This document shows, piece by piece, positions 12,301 to 27,000 of a stretch of DNA of 64,000 nucleotides. This DNA is from Schistosoma haematobium (lineage: Eukaryota > Platyhelminthes > Trematoda > Strigeidida > Schistosomatidae). A program made the position numbers and the translations under genes. The DNA lies in NCBI RefSeq assembly GCF_000699445.3, contig NC_067195.1:66708591-66772590 (forward strand). Reading direction: 5' to 3'. The notes below the pieces were generated by a model, which saw nothing but the letters and a program-made list of their open reading frames with translations, was not told the origin of the DNA and ran no database searches. Position 1 is the first letter of the stretch. Every line of letters begins with the position of its first letter.

Positions 12301-15275
12301 TCTACTGGTAATTACTTTGCAGTATTACTAGTGAGATGATAAATTTAGAAAACTATCACACAAAATGACTGTGAGACTGAAATTTATGGTATACAGCACT
12401 TGCAAGGCTAATGATTAGCAACTGTTTACATATAGAATGGCTTTAAATAGACATATTTCTTCTAACATAACACGTATATAATACATAGGCTTAGTTAATA
12501 AAATGGTAGGACATTTTTTATTTATTTAGTATTTTAATATTTGAGTTTACCAATGGGCGTTACCCAGTATTCATCACTTGGTTACCTAAAACCAGTACGT
12601 TTAATTGAAAAGCAATTCCCAACCGTCATTTACCCGTTATAAAATTAAGTAAAAGGCTGGAAATGTTTGATATTAGAAATGTCTTACTTTTATTAGGTTG
12701 GATGGATGCAATTCACAGTTAATAACTAAACAGTCCAGGATAAGCAAAATTAAAGAAGTTCGAAGAGTGGCAATGATTGATATTCATTCTTATATACCAT
12801 CGGAACCATGTTTTATTTACTCCCGAAATGGATAGCAGTTAAAACTATTCACGTTAATCGACAGTATTAATTAGGCAGATTTAGTTGAATCCATCATTAT
12901 TATAAGTAATCATTTTATTAAAGTAGAGCTGATAAGATATGCATCTGCGTTAGAAAGTTATCTAATTCATTTATTTTCAAACACACGTCGCTTATTGACA
13001 TTTGTCTTACGACTAATTTTCGTGATTTTTTCAATTACATAAATGAGATATCACATTGTAGTTACAACTGGTTCCCATAAAGATACTTTATTGTTGTGTT
13101 TAAAACAGTTGTTCAAGTTTCAGAAAAAAAGAATATAAAAGTATTAGTAGTATGATAATGTTAACTTTAAATATTTTAGGGAATAAAAAAATAGTTTGAA
13201 AAAATGAGACAAATGAATAAATTAGTGAAAAAGAAAGCGTAATAGTATAATAATTGGTGTTATTTATAAATCTAACTTTCTTCTATTATATATTGTGTTA
13301 TTGAATGAATTTTATAAAATACTAACTAATACATGAGCTGTTCAAACTTTTATTCATTTCATTATAATAGTTTATTTCCCACTATTATATTATTGTTTAT
13401 ATGAACAAGAGTATAATATCTAGGCTTTGTATTAATCCATTTTTTTTATTATGTCATAATCATCATATTTTCGCTAATCTTATTTGATATTCATTTTATA
13501 TATCAAATATTCTTTATTACTAAATGTCTGTTTTGTTTTGATTATTTATTTAATTCATCTAAATATGTTTCTGGCTATAATCATTTGTTGTCTAATTATT
13601 GTTATATACATAAATATTTATGTCACTTCATGGGTACAAATATTATAATCATTGTATATATGTGACAAAAATTATAAACCATTTTTGTCTTCATAATAAC
13701 AATAATAATGATGTTGTTGTTTTTTTTTATTATCTCAGCATCATTCTGTTAATTTATTCATCATATACAAAAGTTCACTTATATAATTATTAAGTGTTAA
13801 ACTATATTCGTTCCCTTTATTCTTTCACTTCATTTATATCCTTAATATGATATCATTTTCATTGTTATGGTATTGTTCTCGAAATATTATAATAATCAAA
13901 TTGAATAAATAAATAAATAAATAAATAAATAAATGTAATAGATGTTATTTATCTTCATTATGAACAAATCATTATTGGTTTAGCATAAAAAGTAATTACA
14001 GAATATAATAATTATGAATAATAATTATCATAATGAATAGAATAGTTGAATGATTTAACTATAAGTGGTTTAGAAAATTCTAATAAGTGTAAAACACTTA
14101 AATAATACAAAGAATAATAAGAATCATTTTGTCTATAACTGATATTTGAAAGCAAAAAAACAAACAAACAAACAAAAACAAAACAAGTTTTGTGTTAGAT
14201 TATCAGAAATTCTGTTCATTTGGAATTTAGTCAACAAAAAAGTCAACTGAATCAGGTTAAGCAATCTTTCTTTTTTTTCCCTCTCTCTTTCTCTTAAAAG
14301 TTCATTTCATATATTATTTTATAAAATTTAAAGTTGATTCAACTACCTAATAATTAGTTATAAAGATTCATTTTTATGTAGTGTTATTACTGATTGAAAT
14401 ATTCAATGTAATCATTTCTGTTTACAAAATTAATCAATTAAATTTATATATACAAATTATTTAGTTTTAAATATATTAATCCCTAGTTACATTTAAAAAC
14501 TTATTTAATCATGAATTCAGTATCTGAGAGGTAAATTCTAAGTAAATTATTATTGTTATTTAAAACAGGAAAAAAATTAACTAACACCAAAACTATTCAT
14601 TAAATTTAAAAAAAAATTGTGCAAAAAAAGATTTCTCCTTGGTTTTTACATATTTTTAAAGTTAGTTTTTTTTTTAAAAAGTTTTAAAGTTTGAGTATTT
14701 CACTTAAAATTAATGGTTAAATCTTCTGAATTCACTCTGTCAAAGTTGAGTTTCCTTATTTAATAAACTATCAACAAACAATAACCATACCTTTAATAGT
14801 AAAATTGCTTTTCTTTAAAAAAAAAGATTGAAATGATTAGAGAAAAATGGCTTTGGTCACTTGCAAAGATTTTTGTGATAATCCAATGAACTAGATAACC
14901 AACATTGGTTTATAAGTTAATGTTTATTTAAAGAATATTATCAGTTTATACGTACCTAAAATTTCTAATTATAAGAGATAAAAATGGCAATTTAGCCAAT
15001 ATTAGTATGATTAAATAATGTAGAAACATTTATCTTAATAATATACTTGTAAAAATCTACACAAGTTGTACAATTAATACTGAAAATAATGTATAACCTT
15101 CAAACATGTACTTATAAATTTTATCGGGACAAAAAGCACGGTCAGTTAGTTATCAGCAAGCAAAGAACCTGACAGATGTACATCGGTCTAAGCTAGTATG
15201 GTGATTCATCACACTAGATTTGAATTATGAAAATTAACATTCGACAGATTGAAGTGGTAGTGGTATTAGTGGTTA

Positions 15276-15363
<88 letters not shown>

Positions 15364-18300
15364 CCTACAAAAATATAATTGCGGAATAAAATGTATAAAT
15401 TAAATTCGGAATTGAGGATCTAGGGTTAGAAAAAAAGTAAGTACATCTACGTCATTACTAATGATTCTTAGCCATGTCATCCAAAATCTTCAAATACTGA
15501 TCACGGTAATCGAGCTGGTTTCAATCGGATAATGTATTTCTACATAGTCGGTTTAGAATAAAAGTCAATGACTTCATGAACAAATACTGCGGTTTGGTTA
15601 TATAGTAAATAAGTAGGATTTTGTAATTAATCTTTAATCTAAACACCATTAATTTGCTTTAAGTAACGAAATACTTAGTTATAAGCAATGAATAACACTT
15701 AATAAATATGCATATTTACAATTATTACAATAGGTAATTTTGAAATAACTCTCACTATGAACTACTGTCAATCAAATAATTATATAAAGCAATTAGTCCT
15801 TTTGATAGATATGGACAGTGTAATAAAAAGACGATTATGAGAATTACATGACATATTAGCAAATATATCACATAATATATCATACGGTTCTGATAATCAT
15901 CTTCCTATTATACTAAAGAATTATAACTTAACAGTAATGATACTGAGTATAGCATGAAATTTAAAAGCAGTACATTTATCAAATTGGATATTAATACACA
16001 CATCTGTCAACAATAATGAAAAGTAATCTTTCGTCAATGAAAAGTTAATTGAAGTTACATTCAAGTAAGTGAATCTATTTGTGATCTGATAATCAACAAT
16101 CCGTGGAAGTTTAAAGTGCATAAAAAGGACAGTTGACAGTTAAATTTATTAAGAACTAAATAATTTTAATTAGATCACCATTATTATATGCACAACATAA
16201 CTTTGAAAAATGCAACAATAACTAGCACAATAATTTATATGAAGTAAAACTTACATATTTTTCATGCCTTCATCAATAGTAGAAGCGACAAGTACTTCAG
16301 CTAAACCTTTAATACGATGCTGTTGAATAAGATCACTTAAATGAGATTTAACAGCAATCATATCATTACGTCTATCAATAATATCACCTTCTAAAATCGA
16401 TGCCACCAATGTTAAACCTGTAAAAGTCACAACAACAGCAACAAAAACAGAATCTTTACTTCTAAGCTTAGAAAATAAGCATAATGACCATCATTAACAT
16501 GACTACAATTTCCACAGATTTATAAGGAACATACACGTTTTGCTGATTTATTAATTCTATTATTATTATTCTTATTCTTATTATAGTTATCTTTTATTAA
16601 AAATATGTAAATTTAATCATTTGTATCATACTTTATTAAGTTTTCATCTTTGTAGGATGAAATATTTTGTTTGATTCTTAATGAATGTAGAGTAGGATAC
16701 TTACGTGATACAATTAAGGAAATAATAATATGAATTTTCAATGAACAAACATGTTTACACAAGATAAACATAGGGGTAGACGCGTAGAACCACAAAAGAT
16801 AGACAATCTAAACAGAAAAACTAATACACGTATATACGCACAAAACAAGAAGAGAAAAACTAAGAGATAGAAATTTGAGTTGTGACACTATTGTTCTTTC
16901 TATCTGATTGAGATCATGAATCGATCAATTTTAGACTACCATTGAAAACATGGAAGCAGTGGACGGCCGCTTCTATCCAGTATGGGACTCCTCAGCGGTG
17001 TGCATCCACGATCCCACACACAGGATTCTAACGTAGACCCTTTGGCCTTGTGCGCAAACGCTTAACCTCTAGACCAATCAGCCGACATCCAACAATGCCA
17101 ATGCCTAACTTGAGAAGGAAGAGACCAGAAGATTAATTTTACAATTTTATGATTTTGGTGAAAAAGAATGAACTCGCATGGTAATGATCAACAACAAGTA
17201 GTATATTTATAGAAGTTTTTACAATCAAGAAAGTTATGTCAAATTTTATCTGTATAACAATTTTAGTGAGTGGATAAAAATTGTTACTAATTTCATTTAA
17301 TTAATATTAAATTATGTGGGAAAGTTGCCGAAATGTAATAGATGAACAACATCATTCAACAGATTTTATTCTTGTAAAATAATACTCAATTTTCAGAATA
17401 TGCATCAAACTAACGACCACCAAGTGATAACTTTTCCATAGATTTAGCATTATTGCTTCATAATTTAACAACTTAAAATAGTGATAACCGAGTATTTTAA
17501 TTTATAACAAAATAACTAGGATAGTTTGTCAATTAAATCTTGAATTAATAAGACAAAGGTAAATGATAGATACATGAAACTAGGAGTAAATATTAGTGCG
17601 CGTTATACAAGATTTATAAGCTTTCTGTTTAAGGTAGTGTACTTAAAAGATGATGAAATTTTACAAAATAAATTTATTTAACATTTCAATATGATTTAAA
17701 TCTCAGATAACTACATACATTAACTACTTACTAACTGGTACTTGTTGATTAAATTATACATAAAGAGTAATTTTTTAATATGCTTACCACGTTAACTAAC
17801 TTGAATTAGCACTAGTAAATAAAGAACATGATATAGAGATTAGTTCGCTTAATTCAATACTAATAAAGCATAGTTACAGTCTGAATAGTTCTATTGTAAA
17901 GTTTTCAACCGTTTTGCACTGAGTGATATATGTTTGAATAATCCAAAAGATAAGGGTTTTTAAATGATTCAGATACATTTAATTAATGAGTATTAACAAG
18001 AGTGAAATATAAATTCAAGATATGTGGTTGATTTCCTTTAACAATTCAGTGGATTATGTAAGTATTTATCATGTTTCTTTTATTTCCTACGGATATATTT
18101 CTCTTGGTTTTTATTCTATTTATTTAGTAGTATATGAATAAAGTAATTTGGTGTAAATATTGTACGAAGTTGTGAAATTAGCATTTCAGTAAATGTTATG
18201 AAACCTATAAGATATTACTGTACACTGAAAGTAGATGGTCGAGACAAGTAACCTGACAAAACTATTTGTTTTTGATGAAGCTTATAGAATACTAACGATA

Positions 18301-21300
18301 GTCAGGTGAATAGAAACAACAAAAGCGCACCTTTGATGATTCAACTGTTATTATTTAAATCAATGGATTGCAGAAGTGAAATCGATCTCAATTCTTTTTA
18401 CAATAGCCAAACAACATCATTACGCTATATAAAAAATGGGAAAACTACACGTTGAGTATAGAAACATACACCTAGCTACTTGGATAAATTCAAAGCCAAC
18501 AAGAACTATAACATCAGTTAAATATAATTCGCGTGCCAAGTTCATGAGGATTGTATTAATATGCATCTGTAGATAGCTACCATACCAATAAGAGCACTTC
18601 TAAGTATAAAGTAATTTTGCACTTTTTCATGACATGAGTGAGACTTTATGTTTATAAGAATTTTTAATTTATTAACTCGTCAGTTTAATTTGCTTTGTAA
18701 TGGAAAACTTTCTTTAAATAGAATCTCACTGATCTATTTCTATCGCAATACTATTTGTTATGAAAATCACTTTAATTAAATAAAATTAGTAAATTGGATT
18801 TATGTTAGGTGGTTAAAGGTAATCGACAAAAGACTCTGTACTGAAGTTTCATGCAATTTGTCACTTGTCAGCAAAACATTCTTGTAATCTTGAGGAAACT
18901 GAAGTTCCGTGGTGTTCATACCAGTGTCACCCAGCTTAACAGTCAGAGATATTACCACTGAGTTGTTCAGGTTGTAACTGGCTTCAGGTATGACTTGCAT
19001 ATTTACAAATGATTGATCACTGAGTAGTGACTAATGTAATGTTTCCCGCTAGAGCTTGATCACAACGAAGGGATTGCTTAAACATAATATTGACCACTAA
19101 TCGGTCAGCAATCAATCGTAAATGAGGTTATGTATTGTAAATGAAACTTCAAAATTATTATAGCATTTCTATATGAATAATAGTCCATGGACAACAAATA
19201 GATCTTACAAATAATGAATAAGAAACGTTTTAGAGACCCATTAATTTTTGCGATTTCATGCCGAATATATGCTTATACTATTGAGAGTATTGACTGATCA
19301 GAAATACCTATTCACACATTTATAGTTTCACAAAAATATTTCAAAAGTATCATCCATTTCATTAAATTGTTTTTCTCCTAAACGAACATGATAAATTTAT
19401 AATCCTACAAATAACAAGAAAAAGATTATGATGAAGTGACAAACGTGAAATTAGTAAAGATAATTTCAATGTTCATTAGTGTTATTTAAAGTTCGTCAGT
19501 AGATCAATAATTTCATAAAGGAGAAAACAAACTAAATTTAATGTTAATTTTCTTTTAATTTTGTAGGCTTTTTCTTTAAATACAAACACTTTTTTTCACC
19601 TAAGTCTTAGATAAAACTGAAGTTGACAAACAAATGTATAGTGAATAGAATGTATAAAAATGGTCCAATATAGAAGTTTCATTAGTATCGGTTCAATTAA
19701 GTAATCAAAACATATATGTGTGATTTAATTTGGATCAGTAAGATGATCTATCAAATGAAAAGTATATAACGGAACTTTTATTCAAATGATTTTCCAGAAA
19801 GATTTTAAGTATCAGTCTAGATTACATAAATTCAGCTTTAGTAGTATTAATAAAACAATGTTCATTTTCTTTTTCTATCCGCTTAAATAATGAATAAAAT
19901 AAATTGGTTCAAATTTTAACTGGTTGCAAACAATAGATTGTTTTAAAAAATAGAATTCGGTATTACTGTGTTGTAATTCTAATGAAAGAATTACACATCT
20001 GAAAATAATATTCATGTATTCAATAAAAATAGCAGAATGTTCAATGAATAAGTTAAGATTTAGATGAAAAAAGAAAAGGAAATGAGTACATCTACATTAT
20101 CTAGCTATTTAGGAGATACGCATTTCAGTGTAGACTTTAAACAATCAGTAAACGGAGTTCATGAGTATACATTTAATGTATAATAATGAATAATAACACA
20201 GAATATAATCAATGGGTATTACAGAAAGGCAATCTATTCTTGATAGCAAAAATATAGTGAGAGACTTAAAATTAGTAATTCATTATTATTACTATTATTG
20301 AGTAAAACTAATGGAATTTACTTTTCTTTTCAAATAAAAAAAATTTCCAACAATCAAACAATTTTAATCAACATTACTAAACTCTTACCATGTCCAGCTT
20401 TTAATTGATAAACTAAATCCAATAGACGATCATGACGTGCTTGAAAATTTTCATCCAATGGTAAATAAACTAAAATTTGTGGTCGCCAATTTTTTGTATG
20501 AATTGGTTTATTACCAAGTTTTAAAATAGCTTGTTTTGCTGTGGACATTTGTAAACCTCTTGTAGCATCACCCCATTCTTTAGAAGCACTAAAATAATAA
20601 AAAGAAGAACAATAGTAACAAAGTTATAAATTTATCCTCATTTCCTATTTAAAAAAGAGATAAATTTAGTAAAAATAATGATAATGAAAATGGAGCTCAA
20701 TGAGAGTATAACTATTGTTATTATTATAATGATTCATGAGTAGAATAAATGTAAAAAAGTCAGAAAGTGTGTATTTGTCATTTTATGTAAGCAAAACAAT
20801 AATTAATTTAGATGATGATAATAATATGTAAAAATTTAATGTCTTTTTTTGTATAATGAATAGAGGTTACTGTTTTCTTTTCCCAGAAATATTTATTCAA
20901 AGGGTAATAATGATAATTTACTGTACAATATGAATAATAGAACAAAGTGAAAGTATGATATAGAGATGAGCTTAAAATAAATATGAAAATTAAAAAAGAC
21001 TAATTTTTGGTCAATCGGAAAGCAGGTTTTGTAAATGGATAGTTTCCGTCTGAGAAAACGTTTATGTTATAAAGTGTGAACAGGTTTAACAGAATTTGTA
21101 AATCTATTAACGTTTTCTACAAGTCTTTCTGCCTGTAAATCTAAAAACATAACAAAATATAAAGATATCCTTATGGAAATAAACTATCCATCATCTACAA
21201 ACGTTATAAGGACTCAAAAACACTTTTAAAAGGCCCCACATTTTATATAGTTAGGGTATGGAGTTGGAGTTTTTTTTAGCGAATAGATATCAGCTGCAAT

Positions 21301-23978
21301 GTAAAAGTGATCTATAGCTATATAGATAAATTAACTTCTCAGAAAAGTAGTGTTATGTGGTTAGTATAACCGTAAAATATGGGGCTAACAAGTTGGAGTT
21401 CATTTTGAGACTAAGGGTTTAGCATGAGTTTAGAGATATTATCAGCCTGCCGGTTATGTACAATGTAAAGTAACATAATTGAGCATTTGATACACTTAAC
21501 ACTATCATTTCTACTCTATGATGGCAAAAAGCGATGTTTCGCTATCATTTTTAATATTTGAAGCAGTAATACAAAGATTTTTCTACTACCCGTCATACGT
21601 GATATTTGAATTCCATGAACATCTAAAAGTCATGTTCTCGGTTCTGACTGGTTCACACTTATGCCTAGAAGCATATGGCTTGATTAAAAGGTTATTTTAT
21701 TTGGTTAAAAACGTTCATTGAATATTATGAATTTTTATTTTATCCTACTCTTATTAAATAATATGAACAATTAGGTTAAGCATGAGATTGATGCTTCATC
21801 TTGAGACAGTATGATAAGTAATGGTAATCTGCAAAATGATAACTTAGTGAAGTACATATTTTGAGTATAGGAAGAATTTTCATAGTTTAAACCAAAAGTC
21901 GGTCTTAGTTAAACAACCGCTGCAGACCTTAAAACTCTGGACGGCTGTTTCGTTTCATTATAAGACTTCGTAGCAGTGCTCATTCACGACGTCACACAAC
22001 TCAGTGATGCATAGGTTAAGAGACTTTGTGCGTGACCTATTATTCTGGGTTAAATCTATCTATCTATGGGCCCCAGAATGATATAAAACGACCGTTCAAA
22101 GCCTTCAGGTTTTAAATGGTGATGTAACTGGAACGGATCGTGATTTAAGCTTTGAAAACATCAAGTTATTAAAACTATTCATTTTATTTTAAAGTTGTTT
22201 ATTAACTTAGAAGTGAGTTAGAGCGTTCTGTACAAACTTTCATTCGGTTGCTGAACTGTAAATAGACGATTTATTGAAATTAAGGCATGTAATAATTACT
22301 GTAGCGTGACTTTAGCCATGTTTTTGAGAACTCATTTTGTCACCCGCTAACTTATGAGCCTGATAATATGAAATTGCGGTGGCGTATATTTCGTAATATG
22401 CGTTTAAAATCAATATTTTTTTACATAGCTTAGTGTAAAAATTGCTTTTATGTTAGGATGATACAAATCGAGTACACAAATTAAGATGATGTGTACTTTC
22501 CTAAATAAGAAAATATAACAAACATTCCCAGTGCAGGGTGTTATCAAAAAAACGTTTCACCGTAAAGTTAAGAGTATGAAGATACAAAAACGTTATTTTA
22601 TAGATTTGAATATTTCATTGCATTCAAAATATAAGTGTTATGTTCGGTACTTGAATAATGCAGAATACGGTATACAACTACTGCACTCGAACGTATAGAA
22701 CCCCACAGTCGTAAAATTAGAAGACAAAAGAAAGTTGGAGAAGTGTTTGTTGGGTAAGAATCAAAATGTACAAAAAATCATGGGTATTTATAGATATTAG
22801 CATTTGTTATAACATCATTATAATTCAGTCAATCCACAAAAATGCAAGTTATGCTACTGTCCAATAGTAGCATGCCACGATATTCTGATTGGATGGAAAC
22901 TCTTCGGCTCCTTTAGATCCTCTGAAGGATACGTCGTAGTTTTCGGCAGCCGTCCCAACAATAAGAAGGTTTAGAAACTTTAAAAGTAACAACTTCAGTA
23001 GCTGGGTAAAATAATAAAGAGTTATCACTGATGATAATGATGATAACGAAAAACCATTATGGAGCGTGTAATGATAGTGGTAAAATAATTCACCCTAGTT
23101 ATTGCCTTTGTGGATGTAGGTGGGTTGATTTAGTTATGTGACTGTAAAACATGAAATATTTGGTGAAATTAAGTCATATTAAGTATTTTTGTCGAAGGTT
23201 TAAGGTTTCGGTTTTTTTATCCTTGAAAAATTCACAACTGGTACCAAAATGCCTAAAACAAGATGTTATGTGCTTTTTTTTCACTATTTACTAGAAAATA
23301 AAGAGTTATGGAGTTTCAATTGAAATATCCTTATAATTACAAGCCTACGTTTTTACACCTCCACTTCAAGAAAATTACTTGTACTGGAAAACTAACCTAC
23401 AATAGACGATTTTTGGTTTGATAACGCTCAAAAGAATAAGATTTCCTAAGTGGTATATCCCATGTTGATAGTTCAATCTAGACTATCGTGTCAACCTAGA
23501 ATTATAGGCCATCAAGAATAAAAAATTTGTACCGGAATTAGCAAAGAAGTTCTAATAATTTGAATTAGGGTATAATAGTGTGGACAATTCGTAAGAATTC
23601 ATGTGTGATTTAATTTTTCCGATCTAAGTGATAAATTATCAATAATTCTAGCTACCAATTTAATGTACATATTCAGTTGGATGATTAAAAATCTATCATC
23701 AAAATCCAGATATAAGAAGAAAATCTCCATATGTATGGATTAGTCAAAAGTAGTTAACTGAAACTATCCTTCAATACAATTATGGATTTTCGAAAGTTTC
23801 CTAACAATGAGGTTATCAGTTCAAGTATCATATGAATGTATTGAAATAACTGATTGATAAAATTTGGCTAACCTCATTATTATTAAGGGCTGGATTAATA
23901 TATGTATACATTCATTTTATCTTTCGAAAGAGCACTTTTGCATTTTTCTTCTAGTCGAAGTTATTCATACACCAGACG

Positions 23979-24011
<33 letters not shown>

Positions 24012-27000
24012 CATAATTTCACATAATGGTCAGTAGAAAAATACATACTTTAGAGAAATCAATAAAAAATCTGTACTAAAGATGAATGATAATATAGTTA
24101 ATCCATCAGAATCATTAAAGTTCAAATAAATACCACATAACAAAATTGTACATAATTTTGACTTGACAAGTAATGAAAATTCTGCAAAACCAATTCACAA
24201 GATGAAGTTCAGAAATAGCTACAAAGTCAACAGATTATCTATTACCAAATGAATAATCTTTAAGACTTACAATGACTAGAAATATAAATTGGTGATATGT
24301 TTTTGTAAAAACCAAAACAAAATAATTATCTATTTAACAAATTATCTGAAAACAAATAAGTAGATACTTGTTGTAAAGTATTCATCAACACTTTTTTGAC
24401 ACGATGGCTTGCTTGAATACCTAGGTTACCTGTTTCTGCCATCTAGATGTTTCAACAAGTTATCTGGGTTTTTTTTGTTTTAACATATCACTACATCGAT
24501 TAATCGCATAACCTATTCAGGTGCGTCTATGAAAAGTTTACAACATTTCACTGTGCTAGTTACAAAAACGTACAGTTAAAGACATCGTGGTTGCTGGCAA
24601 TATACATTGAAAACAATGAGTATTATTCAGATATCGACTTCTGAAATGCTAACATTTAACTCGTGATCACTTAATATTTATTGTCAATATCGATCAAGAA
24701 ATAAGAAACAGAAACTTGCTGAAACAATTTGTGCTGAGAATTCGACATTGTACCAAAAATTTAATGTTGAATAAAGCAAATAATAATAATAATAATGTGA
24801 AACAAAATAATATTTTGATTTGTATGGAAAAGAAAGAATTAAATAAACTATAGTTCATTTCAAAGAAACAATCTCTAAAGGGATTAGAATAGCAAATATG
24901 AAATAATTTCAAGCATAAGTAAGACCAGTCTAGCTGTGAGTAAATTCAGTTAAGTTTATGATCAAATGATTGATTTATCTATAAACTATTCGAAATGATC
25001 AAATATTAAGAGATTTCTGCTGATGTACCTGATCAATCTTCAACTACTGATTTCATTCAGTAGTCGAATTCAATTTCGTTAATTTTACAAAAATTTAACT
25101 AAATTATTCAGTGGATCCTAATGGTGCTGGTCTTCCTTCCAGAAAGGTTAGTCTTACACATCTTGTGTGTGTTCACATTAATTTTACATATTTCAGTTCA
25201 ATTTCAGTCTATCATTTTTAAAACCATATTGCTTTCTTAGATTATAATCATTTTCAGTTCATGAATACTAATCAAATGGTAGATTCAGGGTTCAGTGGAG
25301 ACATACATTTTCATTGGTATACAGCTATATCCAATGATATTATGAATTTAACAAACGGTATATCTCTGACTCAATCATTAACAAATATATTTAAACTACT
25401 TAACAAGTTCAACTTAGAGAAATTAAAATTGAAGTCAAACAATTACATTTATCGTAAAATCTACAAATAACAATTACCAAATCGATCCCTAAACAAAACA
25501 AAATAAAGTTCGTATGCAAATAGATGAAATAAACGTTATCTGTAATTACTTTCTGCTTTGTAGTTTATTATTTGAAGAGATATATTAACCAAGTAATAAT
25601 AATAATAGTGGCAGTGTCGATACCATTTATAAGATTATACTGAGACTGAGAAATAAATGCTTAAAACGAGGAGAAAAATGAAAGAATAGATTGACAAAGA
25701 ATCAGTAAATAAGCAAGCAGATATCAACAGTGATTAATGGGATGATAGTAATATTAGTGAGTAATAATTATAATCAAAGATGAATGGTGGCTAGCAGTGG
25801 ATTTCAGGACGCGCGTTTGATCCCATCTGGGACTCGTCAGTTAGGTTTACCTGCATCCCAGAATTGATGTTCACTCTCAGACTCAAACCTAGTACCAGTC
25901 ACTTCAAATGCTATCGCGTTATCCACTTAGCTACTGAGTCCTGGTAGCCGACTGATTGTGCAATGGAGTGAAGTTTAAGTCCAGCCGACGAGTGTTAAAT
26001 AGAACGAAAAGGGCGTCCTGGATTCCACTGCTAGCCACCATCCATCCTTAACTATAAAGCTTGTGACTCAAGGCAATATCGAGGCAGTCCGCACATATGC
26101 CAGTAAGAGACTGATCAATTGCAGTCCTTACCAACAATGGGAAGATACAAGCAAGCGATACCGAGTGAATTTAAAAATTATAATGATTTAAAATTCATTT
26201 TTAAACGTTGCTTTAATGTTCTCATTGGTTATGTCGACTATCAGCCACCATCTAACTCTGATTATCGACAACTAGATTATTGATAGTGCAGTTGGAATAT
26301 TTAGTTTACCATTTATCACACAGTTTTTCATATTGACTTGAATGGGTAATGCATATAATACTCAGTGATGAACAGATAAAGATAATAAATTCCTGTGCCA
26401 ATCAGTGAGGTATATATTTTTTTATAAGTAATTCTAAAAATTATAAATCTATATCAAAGTTAGCAAAATAATTATATGACCTTGACACAACTCAAAAGTT
26501 CGTCGCATCAATGTAAAAATGAAATGTCTGCAGATATGAAACAGATAAGTTACAGTGATTACTATTAGTCATGGTGATGGTAGTATTACTAGTAGTAAAT
26601 TAATTTGAAATTATGCGTTTGAACACAAAACAATAATGAGATTGATTGATTCATACATACATATAGTACTCTTGGTCAATTGACTTCTAAATAAGTGAGA
26701 AAAGCTAGTTTGTGTTCAGAAATTTCGAACTAAATGAACAACCGTAAATGACCTTAAGATTTCGCAAAGTTTAGAATACATAATAAAACAAGTTTGTTCA
26801 ATTAGGTTGGGGAAGAATGTGTTAGTCAGAATTAAAAACTTAAAATCTTTTTAAGATACTGACTGTCTACAACGCATGACTTGAACATATTTTAGTTTTC
26901 ATTAGGATTTGGAAGATCTTGTTAAAATTCAGCTGAATACATTGCATTTTGTTAAAGTATACATTCTGAAAGTGTATAAAAGTGAACTGTTTGGAAGTTT

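Larger units (their letters stand above)
9559..16254 (-). other. KCC intron with a SINE fragment and microsatellites
   Basis: A 6.7-kb intron. It contains a SINE fragment (9762-9870), an unrecognised GC-richer stretch (about 10090-10270), an AAAT microsatellite (13905-13934) and a long (AT)n tract (15279-15361). The remainder is AT-rich and I see no gene. Confidence 0.65.
16418..20388 (-). other. KCC intron with two SINE copies
   Basis: A 4.0-kb intron with SINE copies at 16928-17105 and 18805-18985. The rest is AT-rich, with no gene or RNA recognised. Confidence 0.7.
25775..26165. mobile_element. Smα-like SINE with inverted ends, each carrying a hammerhead
   Basis: The ends are inverted copies (25779-25848 and 25977-26046; both contain CCACTGCTAGCCACCAT when read outward). 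Between them a minus-strand tRNA-like segment has an A box (TAGCTAAGTGG) and a B-box-like GGTTTGAGTCT. The right side continues with CTTGTGACTCAAGGCAATAT to about 26165, a stretch I believe often flanks such copies in schistosomes. Smα elements are tRNA-derived, RNA polymerase III-transcribed and known to encode hammerhead ribozymes. Confidence 0.8.

Noticed and set aside
15100..15240. Possible SINE remnant around CTAGTATGGTGATTCATCACA
   Set aside because: No tRNA-like boxes or hammerhead core could be aligned; the similarity is limited to a few bases.
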